A stretch of DNA of 64,000 nt. It comes from Heyndrickxia sp050281185 (GTDB lineage: Bacteria; Bacillota; Bacilli; Bacillales; Bacillaceae_C). The notes under the pieces are model-generated. The model was not told where the DNA came from. It saw only the letters and a list, made by a program, of their open reading frames with translations, and did no database searches. Numbering within the stretch: position 1 is the stretch's first letter; every line of letters begins with the position of its first letter. The stretch is from contig NZ_JBNNWS010000008.1 of assembly GCF_050281185.1 (NCBI RefSeq), positions 124,001 to 188,000 of the forward strand, read 5' to 3'. This document shows, piece by piece, positions 33,997 to 42,142 of this stretch. The translations under genes were made by a program, and so were the position numbers.

Positions 33997-35211
33997 GTGA
34001 GAAGAACAAAACGGTTTTCACTGTTAATTGGGGTAGTAATTGCTGTTTTGCTTTTAACGACAGCTTGTGGGTCGAATAAAGCAAATGGGGGCAAGAAGGA
34101 AGGGACGATTAAAATTGGGGTGCTTGCTTCTTTAACGGGGGCTCTTGAGTCCTATGGAAAGCAAACGAAACAAGGATTTGAATTAGGACTTGATTATGCA
34201 ACAGATGGAAAGCTTGAAGTGGATGGAAAGAAAATAAAAGTTATTTATGAAGATACGGAAACAAAGCCTGAGGTTGCTGTTAAAAAAGCGACAAAGCTTC
34301 TTGAAGAGGATAAGGTGGATTTCTTAGTTGGGTCATCTAGCTCAGGGGATACACTCGCAGTTCTTCCATTAGCTGAAGAATATGAAAAAATTATGGTCGT
34401 CGAACCGGCAGTTGCTGATAGTATTACAGGTTCTGAGTTTAATAAATATATTTTCAGAACAGCACGGAACTCATCCCAGGATGCTGTTGCAGGTGCAGCG
34501 GCGATTGCAAAACCAGGAGTGAAAATTGCAACACTAGCACCAGACTATTCATTTGGACGTGACGGGGTTGCTGCATTTAAAGAAGCAGCGGAAAAGCTAG
34601 GTGCGAAAATTACACTTGAAGAATATGCAGATCCAAATGCTACAGACTTTACATCGAATATTCAAAAAATTATTAATGCAAAACCGGATTATTTATTTGT
34701 TATTTGGTCTGGAGCAAATTCACCGTGGAATCAAATTGCCGATATGAAGGTGCAAGAGAAAGGAATTAAAATTTCAACAGGTGCACCTGATATTGCAGCA
34801 CTTTCAACAATGGAGCCGCTTGTTGGGATGGAAGGGTTTACTGTGTATTACAATGATCTTCCGAATAATAAAGTCAATGATTGGTTAGTGACAGAGCATA
34901 AGAAACGCTACAATAACGAAGTTCCAGATCTATTTACTCCAGGTGGGATGAGTGCCGCTATTTCCATTATAGAGGCATTGAAGAAGACTAAAGGAGATAC
35001 GGACACCGACGGGCTTATTAAAACAATGGAAGGAATGAGCTTTGAAACACCAAAAGGAAAAATGACCTTCCGAAAAGAAGATCATCAAGCAATACAATCA
35101 ATGTACGCCATCAAATTAGAGAAAAAAGACGGAGTTCCATATCCAGTACCTGTACTCATTCGTGAATTAACTCCAGAAGAAACAGCACCACCAATCCGTA
35201 ATAAAAAGTAA
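33997..35211 (+). CDS. Liv-type ABC transporter substrate-binding lipoprotein
   Basis: This 404-residue type I periplasmic-binding fold protein is anchored outside the membrane through the lipobox LTTAC (C24). The mature part begins KIGVLASLTGALESYGKQTKQGFELGL, the pattern of LivJ-like receptors for branched-chain amino acids, amides and aromatic or aliphatic carboxylates. The GTG start at 33997 follows AGGGGGAG by 6 nt. Its promoter has the tandem TGTAACT heptamers. It is first in a run of two ATPases, two permeases, a ketoacyl synthase-like enzyme, a hydrolase and a reductase, so the ligand is probably an organic acid rather than leucine. This is inference from context. Confidence 0.88.
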   Translation: MRRTKRFSLLIGVVIAVLLLTTACGSNKANGGKKEGTIKIGVLASLTGALESYGKQTKQGFELGLDYATDGKLEVDGKKIKVIYEDTETKPEVAVKKATKLLEEDKVDFLVGSSSSGDTLAVLPLAEEYEKIMVVEPAVADSITGSEFNKYIFRTARNSSQDAVAGAAAIAKPGVKIATLAPDYSFGRDGVAAFKEAAEKLGAKITLEEYADPNATDFTSNIQKIINAKPDYLFVIWSGANSPWNQIADMKVQEKGIKISTGAPDIAALSTMEPLVGMEGFTVYYNDLPNNKVNDWLVTEHKKRYNNEVPDLFTPGGMSAAISIIEALKKTKGDTDTDGLIKTMEGMSFETPKGKMTFRKEDHQAIQSMYAIKLEKKDGVPYPVPVLIRELTPEETAPPIRNKK

Positions 35212-35344
35212 GGCTTTGTTAAACAATATTGTTGTTTTTAATAAAACCCTGTATGGTATGCGTTCAGCTAGTTTTACTTCGTAAAGAAATCGCTTCACAC
35301 ATACCATACAGGTCATATTATCAACAATAACCATTAACAAAGCC
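35212..35344. repeat. 133-bp element bounded by GGCTTTGTTAA inverted repeats
   Basis: Perfect 11-bp terminal inverted repeats (35212-35222 and 35334-35344) begin on the base after the binding-protein stop codon. Inside, 35248-35312 forms a perfect 13-bp stem (CCTGTATGGTATG and complement) with a structured loop like that of the hemY terminator. No coding capacity. It may be a MITE, a processing site or an attenuator that sets the receptor-to-transporter ratio. Confidence 0.6.
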
Positions 35345-35431
35345 AAAAATAACAAGAAGAAACCTGCTGCTAAGTGACCTGGTAACTAGGTACCAGGTCA
35401 CTTACTCCTAAATTTATAAGGTGGTGAAGGA

Positions 35432-36199
35432 ATGAAGCCTATTTTAGAAACGAAAAATTTAACGATACAGTTTGGCGGTCATACAGCGGTGAATAATGTA
35501 AGTTTAACAATTGCTGAGAAACAATTTAAGTCGATCATTGGTCCGAATGGGGCAGGAAAAACTACTTTTTTTAATTTACTGAGCGGTCAGTTAACTCCAA
35601 CAAAGGGAGGGATTTTTTTAAAAGGGGAAGAGATTACATCCCTATCTCCTGCCATGAGAACGAGAAAGGGCATTGGACGTTCGTTTCAGATTACCAATGT
35701 TTTTCCTAATTTATCTGTGTTAGAAAATGTGCGTTTGGCTGTGCAATCTCAAATGGGAATACGCTATCAAATGTTCAGGCATTTTCGAAAATATAATGAT
35801 GTCACTGAAAAATCCAAGCAATTGCTTGAATTAGTGATGCTTGGGAATAAAGCTGATTTTCTTGCGAAAAATCTAGCTCATGGTGAAAAGCGAAAATTAG
35901 AGATTGCGATGTTACTAGCATTAGAAACAGAAATTTTACTATTAGATGAGCCGACAGCTGGTATGTCATTGGAAGAAGTACCTGCCATTCTAGAGGTGAT
36001 TCATAATATTAAAAAACAAGGAACGAAAACCATTATTCTAATTGAACACAAGATGGATATGATTCTTGATTTATCAGATACAGTCATGGTGTTGTTCAAT
36101 GGCTGTTTGCTAGCCGATGGAACACCAACAGAAATTATGGAAAATGAAACCGTTCAAACAGCCTATTTAGGAGGTTTATATGATGGAAGTATTGCTTAA
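35432..36199 (+). CDS. Liv-type ABC transporter ATP-binding protein (LivG-like)
   Basis: This 255-residue ATPase has Walker A GPNGAGKTT, Q-loop FQITNVFPNLSVLENV, signature LAHGEKRKLEIAMLLA (LivG-like variant of LSGGQ), Walker B ILLLDEPTAGMS and switch LIEHKMD. AAGGTGGTGAAGG precedes the ATG. It overlaps the next ATPase gene by 20 nt, so the pair is translated together. Confidence 0.88.
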   Translation: MKPILETKNLTIQFGGHTAVNNVSLTIAEKQFKSIIGPNGAGKTTFFNLLSGQLTPTKGGIFLKGEEITSLSPAMRTRKGIGRSFQITNVFPNLSVLENVRLAVQSQMGIRYQMFRHFRKYNDVTEKSKQLLELVMLGNKADFLAKNLAHGEKRKLEIAMLLALETEILLLDEPTAGMSLEEVPAILEVIHNIKKQGTKTIILIEHKMDMILDLSDTVMVLFNGCLLADGTPTEIMENETVQTAYLGGLYDGSIA

Positions 36200-36893
36200 G
36201 GTGAAGAACCTCCAAACCTATATTGGACAATACCATATTCTTCAAGGTGTATCATTTGAGGTTCGCAAGGGTGAAGTAACGGTTCTATTAGGGCGTAATG
36301 GTGCTGGCAAGACAACAACACTAAGAAGCATCATGGGACTGAATCCGCCTTCCCAAGGAAAAATAATTTATGATGAACACCAAGAAATTCAAGGTCTGCC
36401 AACCTATAAAATTGCAAATCTTGGAATAGGTTATGTGCCAGAAGATCAGGGAATATTTGGTCAGCTTTCTGTTGAAGAAAATATGAAGGTAGCCATGAAA
36501 AAGCAAGATGAAGAAACATTAAAACGTATGGATTGGATTTTAAACCTTTTTCCGGATTTAAAAAAGTTTTGGAAAAAGCCTGGTGGACTATTAAGTGGCG
36601 GACAAAAACAAATGCTCTCAATCGCACGTGCCTATTTAAATGATAATCAGTTGCTGCTAATAGATGAACCTAGTAAAGGATTAGCACCTATTGTCGTTGA
36701 GAAGGTAATGGAATCGATTCAAGAAATGAAAAAACAAACGACCATCGTTTTAGTTGAACAAAATTTTATGATGGCCAGCACAATAGGTGATCGTTTTTAC
36801 ATTATAGATGATGGAAAAACAGCCTATTCTGGTTTAATGAATCAATTAGTAGAGGATGAGCAATTAAAGAGAAAGTATCTAGGTATAGCATAA
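36180..36893 (+). CDS. Liv-type ABC transporter ATP-binding protein (LivF-like)
   Basis: This 237-residue second ATPase has Walker A GRNGAGKTT, the LivF-typical GYVPEDQGIFGQLSVEENM, signature LSGGQKQMLSIARAY, Walker B LLLIDEPSKGLAP and switch LVEQNF. Two adjacent ATGs (36180 and 36183) both follow GGAGG; the second has the better spacing, so the true start may be one codon later. Confidence 0.88.
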   Translation: MMEVLLKVKNLQTYIGQYHILQGVSFEVRKGEVTVLLGRNGAGKTTTLRSIMGLNPPSQGKIIYDEHQEIQGLPTYKIANLGIGYVPEDQGIFGQLSVEENMKVAMKKQDEETLKRMDWILNLFPDLKKFWKKPGGLLSGGQKQMLSIARAYLNDNQLLLIDEPSKGLAPIVVEKVMESIQEMKKQTTIVLVEQNFMMASTIGDRFYIIDDGKTAYSGLMNQLVEDEQLKRKYLGIA

Positions 36894-36914
36894 GGAAGGA
36901 GGGCTTGAACGAGA

Positions 36915-37775
36915 GTGGAACTATTCATCAATTTAATCATTAATGGATTGGCAACGGGTATGCTCGTTTTTCTTCTAGCGGCAGGATTAACATTAATTTT
37001 TGGTTTAATGGACGTGCTGAATTTTGCCCATGGAGGTTTCTTTGCTTGGGGAGCTTTTAGTGGAGTATGGCTTTATTCAACGACAGGAAGCTTTCTTGTT
37101 TCCATTATTGGCGCAATGGCAACAGGACTAATTCTCGGTGCATTTACTGAAAAAATAATCATTAAGCCTGTATATGGGAATCACGTACAGCAAATTCTTA
37201 TAACGCTTGGTTTGATGCTAGTTCTTTCAGAATTATTAAAAGTGGTTTGGGGGCCAAATCAAATTGTTGCAAAAGCACCGGCTTACTTGAAAGGCAGTTG
37301 GGAGCTAGGTGATATCATCATTATTAAATATCGTGCATTCATCATTATTATAGGATTTCTTATGTTTACGATCGTTCAATTAATATTAAAGAAAACAAAA
37401 ATTGGTTTAGTTGTTCGTGCAGGAGTAATGAATAAAGAAATGGTGCAAGCTCTTGGAATTAATATTAAAAAGATATTTATGTTTGTTTTTATGGTTGGTG
37501 CAGCAATGGCAGCTCTTGGTGGTGTTTTAATGGCTCCTTATTCTGGTGTGATATATGCCGAAATGGGAATGGAATTTGCAATTCTAGCCTTTATTGTTGT
37601 GGTCATAGGTGGAATGGGAAGTTTCCCTGGTTCCTTGTTTGCTGCAATTTTAGTTGGGCTTACCGGATCATTTATGGCTTATTTTGTTCCGGAATTATCA
37701 CTAGCAGTAAATATGCTGTTAATGGCAATCGTGTTGATTTTTAGACCACAAGGATTATTTAAGGCAAAGGGGTGA
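36915..37775 (+). CDS. Liv-type ABC transporter permease (LivH-like)
   Basis: This 286-residue permease has about eight membrane helices and starts at GTG 36915 after AAGGAGGG. The conserved LTLIFGLMDVLNFAHGGFFAWGAF block and the C-terminal VIGGMGSFPGSLFAAILVGL are diagnostic for LivH. It forms the channel with the following LivM-like protein, 4 nt downstream. Confidence 0.9.
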   Translation: MELFINLIINGLATGMLVFLLAAGLTLIFGLMDVLNFAHGGFFAWGAFSGVWLYSTTGSFLVSIIGAMATGLILGAFTEKIIIKPVYGNHVQQILITLGLMLVLSELLKVVWGPNQIVAKAPAYLKGSWELGDIIIIKYRAFIIIIGFLMFTIVQLILKKTKIGLVVRAGVMNKEMVQALGINIKKIFMFVFMVGAAMAALGGVLMAPYSGVIYAEMGMEFAILAFIVVVIGGMGSFPGSLFAAILVGLTGSFMAYFVPELSLAVNMLLMAIVLIFRPQGLFKAKG

Positions 37776-37779
37776 GGAC

Positions 37780-38781
37780 ATGAAGAAAATCGGAAATATC
37801 TCAACCATCGCCATGATCATTATTGGAGTAGGATTATTGGCCCTGCCATTTGTTAATGATTCCCGCAGTATGTTGATTTTGCTTACACAAATTTTTATAT
37901 TTGCTATTTTTGCCATGAGCTACGATCTTTTACTCGGGTTTACAGGTATTGTTTCGTTTGGACACGCGATGTTTTTTGGAATTGGTGCTTATACGACAGG
38001 AATTTTTCTGCAAAGATTTGAACCGACAATGGGCTCATTGCTCCTCTCATTAGTCGTTGGATTTGCTATTACGATGCTGATTAGTTTTATTGTTGGCTTA
38101 TTAACATTAAGACTGAAAAGTCATTTTTATGCGATGCTAACATTAGCATTCGCCAGCCTTTTTCTAGTGCTTGCTGAAAAATGGAGATCCCTTACATCTG
38201 GAAATGACGGATTTACATTTAGGGTGCCGGAAGCGCTAAAGGATAGGACAACTTTTTACTTAGTCTGTTTAATATTGATGATTGCCATTTTTCTAGTCTT
38301 AAAGAGATTTACAAATTCACCTTTAGGTCGTGTTTTAATGGCAATAAGAGAAAATGAGCCAAGAGTGGAGTCACTAGGTTTTAATCCCCTTTATTATAAA
38401 ATTACCGCTAGTATTATAGCAGGGGTAACGGCTTCATTAGCAGGTTCCTTCTATGTAATGTCACTACGCTTTGTTAATACTAGTGTATTTACGATAGATA
38501 CAACATTAGATGCATTATTAATGACGATCATTGGCGGGGTTGGTACCTTAATAGGGCCAATTATTGGTGCTGGATTAATTGAGTTTGCCCATCATTGGTT
38601 AAGTGAATTAGCTGCAAGTTACCCGATATTTGAGAGATGGATTATTTTCTTTGGAATTTTATATATTCTTGCTGTTATGTTTTTCCCGGCAGGAATTGTA
38701 GGAACCATTCGTGGATGGAGAGCTAGCAAGAAAAAACAAATAACAGAAACAACATCAAAAGAGAAAAAAGTAGCAGGTTAA
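37780..38781 (+). CDS. Liv-type ABC transporter permease (LivM-like)
   Basis: This 333-residue permease shows LivM signatures: SYDLLLGFTGIVSFGHAMFFGIGAY, SHFYAMLTLAFASLFL, TSGNDGF and IGGVGTLIGPIIGAGLIEF. About nine hydrophobic segments are followed by a short charged tail. AGGGGTGAGG overlaps the end of the preceding gene. It completes the uptake system. Confidence 0.9.
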   Translation: MKKIGNISTIAMIIIGVGLLALPFVNDSRSMLILLTQIFIFAIFAMSYDLLLGFTGIVSFGHAMFFGIGAYTTGIFLQRFEPTMGSLLLSLVVGFAITMLISFIVGLLTLRLKSHFYAMLTLAFASLFLVLAEKWRSLTSGNDGFTFRVPEALKDRTTFYLVCLILMIAIFLVLKRFTNSPLGRVLMAIRENEPRVESLGFNPLYYKITASIIAGVTASLAGSFYVMSLRFVNTSVFTIDTTLDALLMTIIGGVGTLIGPIIGAGLIEFAHHWLSELAASYPIFERWIIFFGILYILAVMFFPAGIVGTIRGWRASKKKQITETTSKEKKVAG

Positions 38782-38795
38782 TCGGAGGGGAAAGT

Positions 38796-39803
38796 ATGGA
38801 TATCGGAATTTTGAGTACAGGGATTTATATTCCCGAGCATTTTATTTCAGGTGAGGAAATAGCGAAAAAAGCAGGAATTCCGAAAGACATTGTTGAACTG
38901 AAAATGGGAATAAAGCGGAAAACGATTCCAGGCCCCGATGATCATACATGCCAAATGGGAATATGGGCAGCGAAACAAGCAATTGAACGTGCAGCTATCG
39001 ATCCGAAAGAGATTGATCTTATTATTTATATTGGCGAGGAGCATAAAGAGTACCCATTATGGACGGCAGGAATTAAGCTGCAGGAAGAGATCGGAGCACA
39101 TCATGCATGGGCATTCGACATTGGTCTTCGTTGCGGGACAACGATTATGGCATTAAAGGTTGCGAAAAATATGATGCTGGCTGACCCATCTATTAACACA
39201 GTATTATTAGCGGGCGGTTACCGTAACGGTGATTTTATTGATTATAAAAATGAGAGAACGAGATTTATGTTTAATCTTGGTGCTGGGGGAGGAGCAATCC
39301 TTTTGCAGAAAGGATTGAAAAAAAACATCTTACTGGAATCTGAAATTAGGACGGATGGATCATTTTCGGAAGATGTAATCGTTACAGCTGGCGGAACAAA
39401 AAATCCAATATCACATGATGCATTAGAGAAAGGATTACTAAGACTTGATGTTCTAGACCCAGAGGGGATGAAAAGAAGACTGGAACAAAAATCAATGGAT
39501 AATTTTTTGAAGGTTATTCGTGAATCACTTTATAAAAGCGGTTACACAGAACAAGATATAGATTATGTGGCGATGCTTCATATGAAAAAATCTGCCCATC
39601 AATATGTTTTACGTGAATTAGGATTGACGGAAGACCAATCTATTTATCTAGAAAATTTCGGACATATTGGCCAGTTTGACCAAATATTATCTATTGAACT
39701 AGCCGAACAAGAAGGCAAATTAAAAAGTGGAGATATTGTTGTTTTTGTCAGTGCGGGTATTGGATATGCATGGGGCGCTTCAACTATACGCTGGGGAAAT
39801 TGA
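38796..39803 (+). CDS. Beta-ketoacyl synthase III-like (thiolase fold) enzyme with Cys-His-His
   Basis: This 335-residue protein is related to FabH. The nucleophile is C113 in DIGLRCGTT, and H262 (MLHMKKSAH) takes the place of the FabH histidine. The asparagine expected in the FabH GN-type motif appears to be H290 (NFGHIGQFDQ), so the triad would be Cys-His-His. That argues against housekeeping fatty-acid initiation and for a side pathway condensing, cleaving or transferring an acyl-CoA. AGGGG precedes the ATG. It lies 14 nt after the LivM-like gene and upstream of a hydrolase and a reductase. Substrate unknown. Confidence 0.75.
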   Translation: MDIGILSTGIYIPEHFISGEEIAKKAGIPKDIVELKMGIKRKTIPGPDDHTCQMGIWAAKQAIERAAIDPKEIDLIIYIGEEHKEYPLWTAGIKLQEEIGAHHAWAFDIGLRCGTTIMALKVAKNMMLADPSINTVLLAGGYRNGDFIDYKNERTRFMFNLGAGGGAILLQKGLKKNILLESEIRTDGSFSEDVIVTAGGTKNPISHDALEKGLLRLDVLDPEGMKRRLEQKSMDNFLKVIRESLYKSGYTEQDIDYVAMLHMKKSAHQYVLRELGLTEDQSIYLENFGHIGQFDQILSIELAEQEGKLKSGDIVVFVSAGIGYAWGASTIRWGN

Positions 39804-39823
39804 TTATATGAGGAGGAGTAATG

Positions 39824-40723
39824 ATGGCTATTTCAATTAAACAGGCTGAATTACCAAATGGTGAAACATTGTCTTACCGTGAACGAGAAGGAGGCAAGGA
39901 CGTTCTGTTATTAGTCCATGGAAATATGACTTCTTCAAAACATTGGGATGTATTAGTGGATAAATTGGATCCGCAATATAAGCTGTATGCTGTTGACCTT
40001 CGCGGATTTGGAGGGTCATCTTATCGTAAAAGAATTAGCGGCATTAAAGACTTTTCCGATGATATTAAGCTTTTTGTCGATCAATTAGATTTGAAAGACT
40101 TTGCTATGATCGGGTGGTCAACAGGCGGCGCAGTAGGGATGCAATTTGCTGCCGATTACCCAGGTTTATGTCAGAAGCTGATTCTGTTAGCATCCGCATC
40201 CACGAGAGGATATCCTTTCTTTGGTAAGAAATTCGATGGTACTCCTAACTTAGAAAATCGACTGAGCACTATCGAGGATATAGAAAAAGATACGGGTACA
40301 ATCGCTGTTCAATCAGCATATGACACTAATAATCGTGATTTTCTAAAGAACATGTGGAATCTATTAATCTATACGAAAAAACAGCCTGAACCAGACCATT
40401 ATGAAGAATATGTCGATGATATGCGAACACAAAGAAATATTGCAGATATTTACCATGCTTTAAATACTTTTAATATAAGTTCACAGCACAATGGTCTAAA
40501 CGACGGATCTAATCAAACGAAGGATATTAATATTCCTGTACTGGTGTTAAGGGGAGACAGGGATTATGTAGTGAATGCCGAAATGACAAATGAAATACTG
40601 GAAGACATAGGAAATAACGCGTTGTTTATCGAATTAAAGGACTGTGGACATTCTCCACTCATTGATGATTTAGAGCAACTCACAATTATAGTGGAAGACT
40701 TTTTAAATGGTAGGAGGCTTTAA
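39824..40723 (+). CDS. Alpha/beta hydrolase
   Basis: This 299-residue protein has a canonical hydrolase core: LLLVHGNMTSSKHWD oxyanion motif, VDLRGFGGSS, nucleophile Ser in GWSTGGAVG, an Asp in VLRGDRDYVV and His in LKDCGHSPL. ATG 39824 is preferred over 39821 because GGAGG is then 7 nt upstream. It is 2 nt from the following reductase gene. It could be a thioesterase, esterase or C-C hydrolase of the pathway; the sequence alone does not decide. Confidence 0.82.
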   Translation: MAISIKQAELPNGETLSYREREGGKDVLLLVHGNMTSSKHWDVLVDKLDPQYKLYAVDLRGFGGSSYRKRISGIKDFSDDIKLFVDQLDLKDFAMIGWSTGGAVGMQFAADYPGLCQKLILLASASTRGYPFFGKKFDGTPNLENRLSTIEDIEKDTGTIAVQSAYDTNNRDFLKNMWNLLIYTKKQPEPDHYEEYVDDMRTQRNIADIYHALNTFNISSQHNGLNDGSNQTKDINIPVLVLRGDRDYVVNAEMTNEILEDIGNNALFIELKDCGHSPLIDDLEQLTIIVEDFLNGRRL

Positions 40724-40725
40724 TA

Positions 40726-41466
40726 ATGAGATTGAGTAATAAAGTAGCGATTATTACAGGTGCAGCTAACGGAATTGGATTCGCTGCAGCGAAGCGGTTT
40801 GCTAAAGAAGGTGCAAAGGTGGTCATTGCTGATTTTAATGAATCAGAAGGGAAGCTTAAGGAGGTTGAATTAAGAGAAGAAGGCTATGAGGCATTATTTG
40901 TACAAGTAGATGTTTCTAATAAAGATAGTGTTGATCGGATGGTTGAACAGGTGCTAAGCACATACGGAACGATTGATATTTTGATTAACAATGCTGGCAT
41001 TACGAGAGATGCGATGCTAACCAAAATGAAGCAAAATGATTTTCAGAGGGTTTTAGATGTTAATTTAACAGGTGTATTTAACTGTACACAAGCTGTTGTC
41101 CCATTCATGATTGAAAAGGGGACAGGGAAAATCATTAGTACCTCTTCTGTAAGCGGTGTATATGGTAATATTGGTCAAACCAATTATGCGGCAGCTAAAG
41201 CAGCGATTGTTGGGATGACGAAAACTTGGGCAAAAGAATTAGGAAGAAAAGGAATAAACGTAAATGCAGTTGCACCTGGTTTCACTGAAACAAATATGGT
41301 TGCAAGTGTCCCTGAAAAAGTGGTTGATTCCATGAAGGCAATGATCCCATTGCAAAGATTAGGAAAGCCTGAGGATATCGCCAATGCGTATTTATTTTTA
41401 GCTTCAGATGAATCAGATTACGTAAACGGAACTGTACTCCATGTCGATGGCGGGATTATGATGTAA
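40726..41466 (+). CDS. FabG-like short-chain dehydrogenase/reductase
   Basis: This 246-residue NAD(P)-dependent SDR has cofactor motif TGAANGIGFAAA, NNAG (ILINNAGITRDAM), catalytic Ser in STSSVSG, and Tyr/Lys in TNYAAAKAA; the C-terminus YVNGTVLHVDGGIMM is FabG-like. It probably interconverts a 3-oxoacyl and 3-hydroxyacyl thioester in the island's pathway. TAGGAGG precedes the ATG. It is the last gene of the operon, before a terminator. Confidence 0.87.
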   Translation: MRLSNKVAIITGAANGIGFAAAKRFAKEGAKVVIADFNESEGKLKEVELREEGYEALFVQVDVSNKDSVDRMVEQVLSTYGTIDILINNAGITRDAMLTKMKQNDFQRVLDVNLTGVFNCTQAVVPFMIEKGTGKIISTSSVSGVYGNIGQTNYAAAKAAIVGMTKTWAKELGRKGINVNAVAPGFTETNMVASVPEKVVDSMKAMIPLQRLGKPEDIANAYLFLASDESDYVNGTVLHVDGGIMM

Positions 41467-41502
41467 AGAAGCTGTTTTCCTAGAAGAATTATGCAAATAA
41501 AG

Positions 41503-41536
41503 ATGGGACTAGTGAATGAACTAGCCCCATTTTGAT
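41503..41536 (+). terminator. Terminator of the Liv-type operon
   Basis: A ten-pair stem with one mismatch (41503-41512 with 41521-41530), 8-nt loop, then TTTTGATTTTTG. Confidence 0.65.
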
Positions 41537-41551
41537 TTTTGTAGAAACAAA

Positions 41552-41782
41552 TCAAACAATGGAAGGTTCATTTTTATCCTTATCATCTCCTTCTGCATTA
41601 TTAACTTCTTTTTCTAGTTTTTCATCATGAAAAGCTGAGCTGGTTTGTCCAGTAATATTGTCAAAAGGAGTATAGTAATTGTTAATACTTTTTTTCTGGA
41701 TTAATCGTTTATATAAAACAATACCAATGCTAACCACTATAAATAATGAAAAAACGATTGAAACCCATAACATAATATCCAT
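41552..41782 (-). CDS. Small membrane protein, DUF3951-like
   Basis: This 76-residue protein has one N-terminal membrane helix (DIMLWVSIVFSLFIVVSIGIVLY) and a polar tail with NNYYTPFDNITGQTS, which I recall from the DUF3951 family of Bacillus; function unknown. ATG 41782 is chosen; the upstream GTG lies inside the Shine-Dalgarno AAAGGTGG. It is transcribed against the operon and ends 16 bp from the operon's terminator. Confidence 0.65.
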   Translation of the reverse strand: MDIMLWVSIVFSLFIVVSIGIVLYKRLIQKKSINNYYTPFDNITGQTSSAFHDEKLEKEVNNAEGDDKDKNEPSIV

Positions 41783-41810
41783 GATTCGAGCAGCCACCTT
41801 TCATTTTTTA

Positions 41811-41944
41811 GGCTCTTTTCTAATACTTTGTTTCTATTTGTAACAAAGTAAAAATCGGCAGAGATTTTACGCAGTAAATATCTAGTAGGATTTTTACGGT
41901 TATTTTTGCACCTATACAAAAAGTATTGGATGAAGAAAAGAGCA
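41811..41944. repeat. Possible decayed MITE bounded by GCTCTTTTC inverted repeats
   Basis: GCTCTTTTC (41812-41820) and GAAAAGAGC (41935-41943) are exact inverse copies. Just inside them AATACTTT and AAGTATT also pair. The outer AGGCTCTTTTC equals the right terminal repeat of the 230-bp MITE, so it may be a distant relative. No target duplication is seen. The stretch 41945-42079 shows only a weak AGCTGTTT/AAACAGCC inverted pair. Confidence 0.4.
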
Positions 41945-42079
41945 CGAAACCAATTTAATTAAGTATTAGAGCTGTTTATGAAAAGCAACAATTTTCACCA
42001 AAACAGCCTTTTAAAAAGGATTTGTAAAATTTTCTCTTTATTTATATTCTATGTAATTACCTGTTTTCCCTTTCCTTAA

Positions 42080-42111
42080 TGTAACTATTTTGTAACTCCG
42101 ATTTTTAAAAT
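42080..42111 (+). promoter_or_regulatory. Tandem heptamer operator and -10 box of the acyl-CoA ligase gene
   Basis: TGTAACT (42080-42086), ATTT, TGTAACT (42091-42097), then 8 bp to TAAAAT (42106-42111). It sits 32 bp before the GTG start. It is the twin of the site at 33921 upstream of the Liv-type operon. Confidence 0.7.
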
Positions 42112-42142
42112 AGTCTTAACATGTTTGAAGGGAGAGACTAGA

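Noticed and set aside
33997..38781. Naming the ABC genes livJ, livG, livF, livH and livM
   Set aside because: The family fits, but the neighbourhood of acyl-CoA enzymes makes transport of leucine, isoleucine or valine doubtful, so symbols were withheld.
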